This document shows positions 12,677 through 23,500 of a DNA stretch of 64,000 nt, in pieces; the first letter of the stretch is position 1; each line of letters begins with the position of its first letter. The notes below the pieces were generated by a model. The model was not told where the DNA came from and made no database searches. It saw only the letters and a list, made by a program, of their open reading frames with translations. The position numbers and the translations under genes are program-made. Origin of the DNA: Tretioscincus oriximinensis (Eukaryota > Chordata > Lepidosauria > Squamata > Gymnophthalmidae); contig JAJVDF010000357.1 of the NCBI GenBank assembly GCA_022410635.1, forward strand, positions 927,389 to 991,388, in the 5' to 3' direction.

Positions 12677-13218
12677 GTTTATAATGATGTTAACTCATAA
12701 AGNGGGAGCTCAGAAAGCAGAATTTACCTGTATCAAATTTTATTTTCTTCTAGTAGAATAGTCATATCTAGGATACATAAAAACTTCTTGAAGCCACAAA
12801 CCTCCTTTCACCTGAGGGAGGGACTTCCATTTGAACTTACTGACATGGCACCTGCTACTAGAACTAACCCTTCATGAACAACTCCAGGTTTACGAGAACT
12901 GTATATATAAGGTTTGGAAATTGATGTATTGTGTTTCCCAGAAAACAAGACAGGGTCTGGGGCATCCACCCGCACCCAAGCCTTCTGCTCTACCTGAGCG
13001 CCTGCTGGGGCCTGGACGCTGACCTAACGACAGGTTACCAAGCCAGCCTTACGCTGCTGTGGTCAACCTCAGCTGCTGGGACTCCACACAAGTCTCCAGA
13101 CAGCTCCAGGNACTTCCCTCTCCTCTGCTGCTTAGCCCAGGGAAGGCCCACTATCCCCAACACACAGTGGGAGGAAGACTTTATTACTGGCCTTCCACAC
13201 ACTTAACTAATAAGAGAT

Positions 13219-13362
13219 AGGCTGACCAGATGACACCTTTTTTTGTGGAGTGTGTGTTAGAAACCCGGTTTTGGAGTGACTCAGTTTTTTCTGATTCAAT
13301 TCTTTTGAATTTTTTTTCTTTTCTTTTTTTTCCTCAGGAAAAACCGGGAGACACTCCTACCC
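13219..13362. repeat. Palindromic MITE, family B, copy 3 (3' truncated)
   Basis: Begins 'taggctgaccagatgacacc', then 'aaacccggttttggag', an A/T-rich centre, and 'ccgggagacactcc'. The right terminus is cut by the SINE that follows. Confidence 0.65.
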
Positions 13363-13374
13363 ACAAGCTGATGT

Positions 13375-13590
13375 TATTTATTTTATTATTATTTATTTGT
13401 ACTTATATCCCGCCCTAAACCCGAAGGTCTCAGGGTGACCAACCATTGAGCACATAGCTTTTGTTGCTTTCTCCACAACAGGCACCCTGTGAAGTAGGTG
13501 GGGCTAAGAGTGTTCTAAAGAACTGTGACTGACCCAAGTTCTCCCAGCTGGCTTTCATGGAGCAGTGGGGAATAGAACCGGGAGACTACC
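13375..13590 (-). repeat. tRNA-derived squamate SINE, head truncated
   Basis: Minus-strand copy of the same SINE as at 6660, with the 'gggcgggatataagtacaaa' tail, the 'acaaaagctatgtg' middle and 'cggttctattcccc' close to the missing tRNA-like head. Confidence 0.75.
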
Positions 13591-14290
13591 CATGTTATCC
13601 CATGAGAGGATTAGGGCAGATTGAGGGGGCTCATATTGAACCATCCCCCTACTTCCTAACCCCAAAACATGCCCTGTTTTGCAACGGGACATCCTGATGG
13701 ACGAGGCAATGATGGGAACTGTATAAGAATCTCATGCAATATCTGGCAATAATATAAGAGCCCCTTGCACGTGATCAGAGACCACATAAGAAAATTTGCC
13801 TCACCATGATTCCCACCCATTTTACTTGATATCACTTCCAGTATTTGCTTCCGGAAAAATGATGCCTGAGGTGATGTCACTTCCTATCCCCCCCAGGAAA
13901 TGACATCACAAAAATTTCTGGGACAGATCCCATCATTTGGATGGGGCTTTGCTCCATGGTCACTGCTAAGTAAACATGAATTAAGTTTCTCATCAGTGAC
14001 TTTGGTTCTTTAGGGAAAATCTCCTGAAACCCCATCTCGCCACCAGTTCGTTTTCTGTTCGGATTGGACAGAAAAAGAGTCAGGCCAGTGCTTACCCTAG
14101 TGGGAACCAGACCAATGGGTATTTTCTATTCAACTTTAGTTAGGACCAGTAATAGAAACCCAAGTGGCACAGCTTCATAAACTAATTTTGTGGTTTCTTC
14201 TGCCACCTTCAGGTTCTTCCATGCACATGCAAAACATTCTCACTGCGAAATTACCTTCTTCTCTTCTACACTCTGCTCCACACATCCCGC

Positions 14291-15030
14291 TGTGGCGACC
14301 CCTACCTGAGGGCCCTACTATTCGATGACCCTCACAGTCAGGGGTGCCACAGTATCCACCCTGTTGCCCAAGCCAGCACCCACGACTGCTTGCAGCAACA
14401 GTACTATCCTCAGGCCTACACAAGGCCTCAGAGTTTACCTCAGGATGNGGGCTTTATTCACAGCCCCCACCAGTAGCGTGCTTAATTTTGTGGTTACAGA
14501 AATAAAGAAAGAGAGAGATATTTGAAATGAAACCAATAACAAGTTTATTATTTACAAACAAGGAATAGAAGAAAGATTAGAATAATAAAGCNTCGGCTTT
14601 TATCAAGTAAGCCTGACTCAAGCACACACACACCAAGCTAGTGCAACATTAGTTTCTAGATACTTAAAGAGACAGGCCCTGTCTCACTTTATTTGTTCCA
14701 GCCCCAAGTCAAGCCTCAGCTTTGACTTCTTCAGGCTACCATACACTCCCACCCCCTCCCTCTGAGGCAGATCAGAAGCGGACCCCTCTGCCCACTTGCT
14801 ACACCACAAGTCTCTCCAACAGAAAGGCCTCTAGCCCTGGTCAGCTTCCCTTTTATTTGTTGACCAGCCAGCTACTCGAGGCCCCATTGGCTGGCTCCTC
14901 CAGCCACGCCCCCTCCCAAACAGGGAACCAGGAAGCCACGCCCCTGCCCAGGCCTGCTCTTCCGCCCTCCCTCTGGGATATCTGCTAAGTTTATAAAAGA
15001 AACACAAACCTCAAAATGGAGGATGCCACA
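14291..15030 (-). mobile_element. Solo LTR of a retrotransposon, copy 1
   Basis: The 740-bp element is bounded by TGTGGCG...TGCCACA and is a minus-strand copy of the LTR at 22815. On the minus strand one sees, in order, a CCAAT box ('agccaatgggg'), a TATA-like 'aataaaagggaagctgacc', and an 'aataataaacttg' poly(A) region. The flanks are 'cccgc' and 'cccac', a 5-bp duplication differing only by a CpG transition. No internal coding region is present, so it is a solo LTR left by recombination. Superfamily (Gypsy-type or endogenous retrovirus) is undecided. Confidence 0.75.
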
Positions 15031-16129
15031 CCCACCTGATAAACATCATGGGCACAAACAGATGAAGCAGAAATTCTGTTACTTCTGGGGAAAAAATAAT
15101 CTACTGAGTTTCATGGTCATCTGTCATATGGGGAAAACCACATGCAAGATAAAATAGGGGGAATATTTCACAGTTTATGCAGGAACATTTTTATATGGCA
15201 CCAAATAGCATTAATTTTTCTACCGTTGCCCTTACTGATTTTTAAATAATATTTAAGCTTATTTCTTAAATGTAATGGAAAGAGTTACTAGTAAGCGTTT
15301 CTAAAGTGATACGATTGTCCTGGTCGTCACTCATTCCTTGGCATGAATGTCACTCTCTGAACATGGAATAGCAAAGGAAACCTTAGATCATAATAGAAGG
15401 ATTGTTCACTTCCCCACTTTGGCAGAGGACAGGTAAGCGATGCTCCTCAAGAAAGCACTAGCCATCAGGTGCCAAACCAATAGAAAGTGACCAGCTCAAA
15501 GATATGGGCCATATTTTCTGAAACAGTAAATGAAATTGAAAGTCACATTTTGGTAATCTGAAATGCTATCTGTACATCTAAAGCAACCCATAATTTGCGC
15601 GTCTGCTGCCAGACACAAATCCTATGCAAGGTACATTACTGAATTCTGCTGAAGAACTTAGCAAGTTGTACACAACTTCATAGAAGTTGAGGAGAAAATC
15701 CAGAGGTTTAGAAATAAATATAATGCATTTATCAAGCTTTCTCAAAGGGAAAACAGGTGTGGAAATAAGGCTGTGGACAAAAGATTCACCTGCTAAATAT
15801 CCTATCTCAAAATTAAGCTGCATTAACTTCAGTAGAATCTGCTCCAAGGTAAGTCTGTTAGATGCTTGTGTTAGATATATGCTTAGTTCAATGATAAGTC
15901 TCTCTCATTTAATCCCAAGGGACTTTGTTCCCTCTTGGTCTCATTTGAAATGTCTAGATGTTTGTGGCTTACATGTCCCAGCTTCACAGAATGGCGTTAC
16001 GGTTAAAGAACCCTGATCCACAATAAGTGTAAGGAAAGATGTGGTTCTGAAACAAAAGAGCAGTTCTTAGAACTGAATTAAATTTGCAAAACCTGAGAAT
16101 TATACAAACTAAAATTGAAGCAAATGATA

Positions 16130-16131
16130 TT

Positions 16132-16163
<32 letters not shown>

Positions 16164-16205
16164 ACTTATACCCCGCCCTATACCCGAAGGTCTCAGGGCG
16201 GCAAA
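16130..16205 (-). repeat. SINE 3' tail fragment
   Basis: Only the (TTTA)n tail and 'taccccgccctatacccgaa' remain. It lies about 280 bp upstream of the first visible ZG16 exon. Confidence 0.7.
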
Positions 16206-16512
16206 AACAGTAAAACATCACTACAAAAATTAAAAAAGTATAAAACAATATTAAAAGTAGGGATAGAGATGGCATTTCTTCAGCCAAATTTTACTTCTCC
16301 CCAAATGCTTTGTAAATTTTCAAAAACATTTGCTGGTTTCTTGCACTTCCATTTTATCTTTGAACGTCTCTCGTGAAGGATGGCTACTGAAGCTAAGGCA
16401 TGGATGAAGGAAAAATCCCTTTTCTACTCCGAGGATATGTTTTCAGAAGCTGTATCAGTGGTTCACTTCTTTTTTTTTAATCTTTCAGACCTACCATTTC
16501 TCACCTTCCAAG

Positions 16513-18430
16513 ATGCTGATTTTCCTTCTCCTGGCCTTTCTATGTGCTGGAGTGTCTGGTCCTCCAGGTGAGACCCAGAAAAGTATTTGAATTGGTGTCT
16601 TACATTTTCATAAGGATTGACTGTATATTGGGGAAGCTATCTGGGAAAACAGCTTTAGCCTAGGGAACATCCTGAATATACCAGATGTGCATCAATTATC
16701 CTTTAAGGACAAGATCTGGAACTACAAAGGATCGATACTTCTGTCCACATCTTTGCATAGATGTCATCCAAAAAGTGTTAATGTTACACTCTTGTCAATG
16801 TTATGAAGGCACATAGCGAAACTTCAGCTTTCTTCCAAGGCAGACACACAGCATGTGTCTACATTATTAACTAGAAATACTTTTCTCCTAGGCCATCTCT
16901 AGGAGTTTTGAGAGCCAGAAGATGTTACATAAGAATATAAGAACATAAGAAGAGCCATACTGGATCAGGCCACAGCCCATCGAGTCCAGCATTCTGTGTC
17001 ACACAGAGGCCCACCAGATGCACCTGGGCAGTCCAAACAGAGGAAAGCAAAATATGCTGCTCCTGTTCGTGACTCCCTGCAAATGGTATTTCAAGAGTCC
17101 TGCCTGTTGCTCCATCCCNGAGGCTNCATCCAGACAACTATCTTAGTATCCATTTATACCCTTNGTGTCCATAAACCTGNCTAGTCCTGTCTTGAAACTA
17201 TCCAAGCTGTTAGCTACCACTACCTCTTCAGGAAGTAAATTCCACAGGCCGATGACCCTCTGGGTGAAAAAATACTTTCCTTTGTCTGTTCTCACTTTTC
17301 TACCCAACAGTTTTAAGGAGTGCCCTCTGGTCCTAGTGTTGTGTGATAGAGAAAACATTTTTTCTCTATTCACTCTGTCNATCCCATGCATGATTTTGTA
17401 CACTTCAAAGGGCAGGACCTGNGTTCAAGATAGGAACATGGCAAAGTCTTGGGTGGCTGAACTGGGCAAACCATCTGATGTTTCTTAGGCTTTTGGGTGG
17501 TATGTAACATGGTGCAGTATATGAACTATGGATAGATTAGAAAGTAAAAGGCCAAACCAACTCATGACCTTCTAAGCAGACGCACCCTTTCCCCTGCCGC
17601 ACAGCCAGCCTATTAGCTTTCAGTGCTTGCTCTTTTAGATAACAGCTGAGAACAGCAAAGTAGTGGTGGCAAGGAAGTTAAAGAGTTGCTGGGAAAGGAA
17701 TAAAGGCCAGACAATAAATAGAAAAATGAACCCATACAAGTAAACTGCTGCTCACTTTTTTATGACTTCAGCACAGACCAGGTTTGCCTCTTATTCTGGA
17801 GAATTTGGTGGTAGCGATGGGGACCACTTTGATCAATCAAATAATCAACTGGACGGCCCCATAACTGCCCTGAGGCTAAGGGCAAACGACAAGTGCATTC
17901 TAAGGTACGTGGCCTTTTTGAGCATTAGCAATAAGAAATTTTCAATGGAGTTGTGGTGGGAGTAGTGGCAGGAAAGCAATAATTATAGCAAGATTATAGT
18001 TAGATGTTCCATACTGTTAGAATGCACAGAATGAACACGTCAAATTGGCAGCCCTAACTTGTTTCTTTGTTCTTCTCAGTACAGCATTCAGGTTCGCTAT
18101 GGCAATTCCTGGTCCCACACTGAAGGGAACATGGACGGCAAACCAGCTAGCATGGAACTATTTCTCGGAGAGGGATTTACACAGGTCCTAGGCCGTTCTG
18201 CAGAGTATGTGGAGTATCTTGCCTTCAGAACCAACCTAGGCCGTGTCGCTGCTTTTGGGCCTAGCTCTGGTACTGGCTTAACTTTCGATGTGGGGCCTCT
18301 GTTTCCAAATACGGTTCTGCGTTCCATCAGTGGGCACTCAGGATCTTTGCTCAATGCCATTGGATTCCACTGGGACACGGACCAAGAAATTGGCTCATGG
18401 AATCAATCCTTCTCCACACATCAAAAATAG
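16513..18430 (+). CDS. ZG16: ZG16-like secreted jacalin-fold lectin
   Basis: Three coding exons: 16513-16567, 17772-17904, 18085-18430, with matching phases and GT/AG borders, giving 177 residues (mammalian ZG16 is about 167). Residues 1-16 form a hydrophobic signal peptide (MLIFLLLAFLCAGVSG), so the product is secreted. The rest is one jacalin-type beta-prism: the GG loop 'GEFGGSDGD', the family signature 'NQLDGPITALRLR', then 'IQVRYGNSW', and a C-terminal 'SGHSGSLLNAIGFHWD'. In the mammalian family this lectin binds zymogen-granule matrix glycans and bacterial peptidoglycan in gut mucus. The family's GxxxD sugar-binding motif reads GSLLN here, so sugar preference may differ. Exon 1 carries 5' UTR from 16489; an upstream non-coding exon is likely but not found. 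For exon 3 the acceptor after 'ctcagtacag' was chosen because the earlier AG breaks the frame. A ZG16B-type paralogue is the main alternative. Confidence 0.9.
16929..17408 (-). repeat. CR1/L2-type LINE 3' fragment in ZG16 intron 1
   Basis: The minus strand encodes the C-terminal ORF2 block 'NREKMFSLSHNTRTRGHSL' and '[20 protein letters not shown]', followed by the non-coding tail and the terminal 'cttatgttcttatattctt'. It sits in antisense orientation within intron 1. Confidence 0.85.
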
Positions 18431-18471
18431 TCCATGTACAGAAAGCCACAATCTGTATGGCTCATCTTCTT

Positions 18472-18477
18472 AATAAA
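18472..18477 (+). promoter_or_regulatory. Poly(A) signal of ZG16
   Basis: AATAAA lies 42 bases after the stop codon, so the 3' UTR is very short. The interval 18.5-20.4 kb contains no gene that I can support. Confidence 0.75.
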
Positions 18478-20463
18478 AGCTCTCAAGTAAACCATGACTG
18501 ATTCTTTTTTTCATCGTTGAAGTAGTTGTGACAGGTGCCAGCTGTCTATAAATGAAAAGGTGATGGTCAAAGTAGCCAAGCCCAATAGATATCAAGATCA
18601 AAACTACTAGGGAAGACACTAAAAGGCTATAGTATTGAAATCCAATTGAACTCGGCAACACTTTTCTTATTAATGGCAAGGATAACTGAAAATGAGGGAT
18701 AGAGCATATCCTTTCTGAATCTTTTATTCTACCTGTGGGAAGTTATTTCTACCAAGTCTGCAGGTTACATTTCTTGAGCACTGAGCAGAGAGGTGGACCC
18801 AATGACTCAATGACCCAAATCTGTGATTCACTTTTCTATTTCACCTAAGGATCCCACGTTCAGTCTCTTTTACCATTCCAGCATGCTCCATTGAGTGGAA
18901 AACATGTCTAACAGGGCTCAATCAAATCAAACAAAGCAAACAAAACAATGAAAGAATCTTGTTTTTTCTTGACCCTGAAGTACTAACTTTCTATTTGCAA
19001 TGATGGCAATTGTTCTTTACATGGTGATTTTGGAACTTAGTGTTCCTCCACTTCATTGGAAATGCCAAGTTTTATTATCACACCAAAGGCTCCATCCAGA
19101 TGAACTGTTTAAATCCAATATTTATTTTAAATCCAGAANAACCCAGTTGCCTGCTCGTCCTCACATTTATGCGTTACCACAGCAAGGAGCTGACATATCC
19201 ACAGAGAATTGTATTCCCATTGCATTTCATACCTGAGAACTCACATGCACAGTCTCCCGCTTGGCTGTTCCCACCCACCCACATACGTCTGAGTTCCAGT
19301 GCGCATGACTTGCCTCAAATCTCAGTCTTCACCTGCTCCTACCCATTCGTATGCATGCATGCCATACAAGAGCAATTTTTACAAGGACTACAGAAGCCCC
19401 TTGTGATTTCAAGATGTAATTACTGTCAGGAAAACCCAAAGCATCGAGGTTTTTCAAGAATGAATTGCTAAACCCACGTGAACATGTGTGGTGGATTCTC
19501 CTTGGTATAATACCATAGTGATAGAAATATCTCATCTGGACGGGTCTTTATATTATGATTATACTAGCTATAAGAGTGTCTAACATGTTTGAATTTCCAG
19601 TCACCCATAAAAAATCACTGATTGAACTTTTCTCCCTTACTGACTTTCAGGTCCTCACTTCACTTTCACTCAGCGGCAGCTGGTACAATTTGAGGCTGGG
19701 GGGGGGGGCAGGTTCCTCCAGCCTTGGCCAAAGTAAGGAAAGCAGCTGGGAGGAGGCACATTCTCTCTCAGTTTGCAAGTTGAATGTCAATACAAAATGA
19801 CACCTCTATGGAGACTGAGAGAGAGACTGTAGCCCCTCCTAGGCAGCCCCCCATTGGTTCTGAGATTGGTGACCCCTTTGGTCAATTAAAACAGCTGCCT
19901 TGAGCTTTTTGATTTGTTGGCAGCTCCTCTATGAAAGGAGATTTTATCATTGATTTTAATCTCTGAGTGTTCGCCNAACCCGCCAAACCACCACTGCTTC
20001 TTCACAAGGTTGTTCCTCACAAGCTTCCTCACAAGGTTGTTGTCAGAAAAGAAGGTAATCAGTCTGCACATCTTTGTGATCTCTGAAGGAAAAGTGAAAT
20101 AGGAACACCATAATCACAAATAAAATGCCCCCCCTTCAAGATTGTACCTTATCTTGTGCCAATATGCATTTGCAATACTTTCCACAACAATTATTGATAA
20201 GGGGGTCCCCACCCACTTGGAATTTCCCCAGCAGATTAGGAAAGCAGAATATTAAATTTAACAAACTTTTTCCTCCTCAGAAGTCTAAAGAGCGNTGTCT
20301 CAAATTACTTCTCACTTGATCTAATGTGATCTAATTTATCAAGAAAGCCTTTGGCTTTTCCTTTTAAGGGAACTNACTGGCATGACAATGACAAACATTC
20401 TTTGTTGTCAGTGCAAAGGTTCCAGTAAAGAAACTAACACGTGTGGGAGGTCTTTGTAGAAAG

Positions 20464-20476
20464 GAAAAGCGAAAGC
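20464..20476 (+). promoter_or_regulatory. ISRE / IRF-binding-like element
   Basis: The 13 bases GAAAAGCGAAAGC fit the interferon-stimulated response element pattern (GAAA-NN-GAAA type, IRF half-site AANNGAAA twice). It ends about 90 bp before the ATG of the cGAS/Mab-21-like gene, the expected place for a proximal promoter or 5' UTR element. Activity is inferred from the motif only. Confidence 0.5.
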
Positions 20477-20567
20477 AGGGAGCCGAAGAGAGAGGGCGGA
20501 GGAGCAGCTGCTGTTGTTGAACTGCAAAAAGATTTCCTAGAAGAGAGAATTAAAGAGGCTCGTTAAA

Positions 20568-23500
20568 ATGAGTGAAGAGGAACTTGCAGAGTCGGAGAAG
20601 TCCTTGCAGCAATTTTATGCTGAGAATGTCTTCATCGGAGGGGACAAAGATTGGCTCGTGGGAAAGAATTTCTTCGTGGTGAAGAGCACAGTGGAGAGAA
20701 TGGTGAAATGGGCCTATGAATCCAGTTGTGGATTATATCCCAATGATCCTATCCCCGTGGGCAGCCACAAGGAAGGGCTCCACCTCCAAATGGAAGGGTG
20801 TGCCAATGGCTTTGACTTTCTTATCCCACTGAGATACAATCCCAATCTAGCACTCGCAAGTGGGGGCATCACCAAAGATCCCAGCAGTTATGAGCAGAAG
20901 CTTCCCACCTACATCTTTCGTGACCAAGGGATTCCTGTGTTTCGATGGGGCACCAAAGTTGTCGTGGACCTCGAGGCTTTTGGGGAGACCTACGTTGAAG
21001 TCCACTGCCATAAGCAAAAAGAGCGCTTGCTGGATGATGACAGTGATGAAGATTTGGATAAGTTTGACGAATGTGTGGTAGGTGTTAAGACTGTGATCCT
21101 TAGAAGTTTTGCTCGTGTAGCACNTGTCTCCTAAGAATACATCTTCTGATGCAGGTATGGGAAACATACTTTAGATGTTCTAGATCAGTGATTCACAAAC
21201 ATTTTTGAGCTGTTACCCCTTGGCTCCCAACCCCATCCATCCAATTATTTTTAAAAAATCATAACCAGCCTCCTTATGGTCTTCAGCACCTCCAGGGAGG
21301 GAAGCACCACCCACTTTGGGAATCACTGTTCTAGAGTCAATTTTGTGTATAGGATTTATACACAATTTATAGGAATCAATTTTGTGTACGTCTGTGTATA
21401 AACTAGTGACTTCTGTGTGTCAGAGTATGAAATGTCGGATTTGTAGCAGGACAATATGGTAGAAGTTTTAGATGTGAATCTGGGCATTCATTCCATTTCT
21501 TTCTTTCTTTCTTCATTCATTTATTCATTCATTCATGTATTTAATTCATTCGTTCATTTGTATCCTGCCCGTCACCACAGGTTTAAGGGCAGGTATCAGA
21601 AGATTAAAAAACAGTAAAAACACACTTTAGTAGAACATTGAAGAACAATCCTTCCTTTCAACCCATCCATCCTGAAAGAACAGAACACAGAGGACGAGGA
21701 GGCTCACTTATTATACCCGCTGTTTTCAGCCCAAAGGAACTCAAAGCAGCTTACATAACTTTTTTCTCTTCACAACAGACATCTTATGAAGTGGGTGGGG
21801 CTAAGAGAGCTCTAAATAATTGTGACTAGCCCAAGGTCACCCAGCTGGCTTTTGTGGAGGAGTAAAGAATCAAACCGGGAGACTTCCGGATAAGTGCCTG
21901 ACACTCTAACCACTGCACCAGACTGGCTCCCAGAGACTTAGTTCTTAGCAGGAGTTAAGTGTCAAAAGCCTAAGTGAAGAGGTAAGATTTTACTAGGCGC
22001 TGAAAATGATACAGCATAGGCACCCAATGAGCCTCTGGAGGGAAGCTGTTTTTTCCCCACTCACTGGGGGCTCTAGAATGCAAGCTGATTGGTCCAAAAA
22101 TGGACAATTTCAGCCACTCAGCTATCCAAACGGGTTCCTTCACCGTTGCCATGATACCCCACTGGCGAAACGGGTTACGGACTTGACCTTTCTGTGTCAA
22201 AATAATCACATCAAAAAGCATGTACTGTACCTTTTAATTTCCTAGACTTAACATACAATACTATCTTGTCTGGATTTACATCAATAGAGTGTGATGTAAT
22301 GGACAAAGTTTTAAATATGGATTTGGGAAAAGTGCATAGCTAAACTGGGAAGGTTCCTGAGCAAAGAAGGATAATGGCTCACCATCATCTGAAACAGAAG
22401 GAATAGGGTCAGATAAGAGGGTCTTCTATGTCACAGTTCTTTAGAACTCTCTCAGCCCCACATACTTCATAAGGGTGTCTGTTGTGGAAAAAGCAACAAA
22501 AGCAATGTGCACCTCCACTTGGTTGGCCGCCCTGAGACCTTCGGGTATAGGGCAGGATATAAATATAAATAAGTAAATAAATAAATAAAGCACCTTTCCT
22601 ATAAGTTTAATTGCTAGTTTTAAGAAGTAGAGGAACTGGGTTTTCTCACCCAAAGGCCATCAAAGCAGCTTACAAGGGTAAGCTGACATTCTATCTTCCC
22701 CACCAATCTGTGGTGGTTCCCATTTACCTAGTCACAGTCAGTTACAATTTCCTGCAATTCATGCTTTCGAATAGCTGGGTTGGCTAGCGCTACAGGCTAG
22801 TGGAAGGTGCTCACTGTGGCGTTCTCCATTTTAAAGGTTTGTATTTCTTTTATAAACTTACCAGATATCCCAGAGGGAGGGGGAAAAGCAGGCCTGGGCA
22901 GGGCGTGGCTTCCTGAATCCCTGTTTGGGAGGGGGCAGGGCTGGAGGAGCCAGCCAATGGGGCCTCGAATAGCCGGCTGGTCAGCAGATAAAAGGGAAGC
23001 TGACCAGGGCTAGAGGCCTTTCTGTCGGGTAAGACTTGTGGTGTAGCAAGTGGACAGAGGGNTCNGCTTCTGATCTGCCTCAGAGGGAGGGGGTGGAAGT
23101 GTTTGGTGGCCTGAAACCTGGACGGGGGTGAGGTGGGGGTGCGTGCATGCGCGTGCACACACACGTGCACGCATGCTTGTGCACATATGGACGCTTCTGC
23201 CTGNCTCACCACGAGTGTCCNTGTGTGCGCATGCNCGTGTGTGCGTAGCTGCTCCAATGCTGGAGGCGGGTTTTCGNGCGCGTGCTAGCGCCAACTCGCC
23301 TNCATCGGAGGAAAAATGCCTGGGTTTGTGACAGGAGAACAGAGCTGCCCTCCTGTCACAAACCCAGGCGTTTTTCATTTGCTGGGGACGAGTTGGCGCG
23401 CTTTGCCTGACTCTGCCTTCAGCATTGGAGCAGCTACTGCACACTCCGAGGTCCCATCCAGGACCCTGGAAAGCGTTGCTCGGGCTGCAGCCATCAGTTC

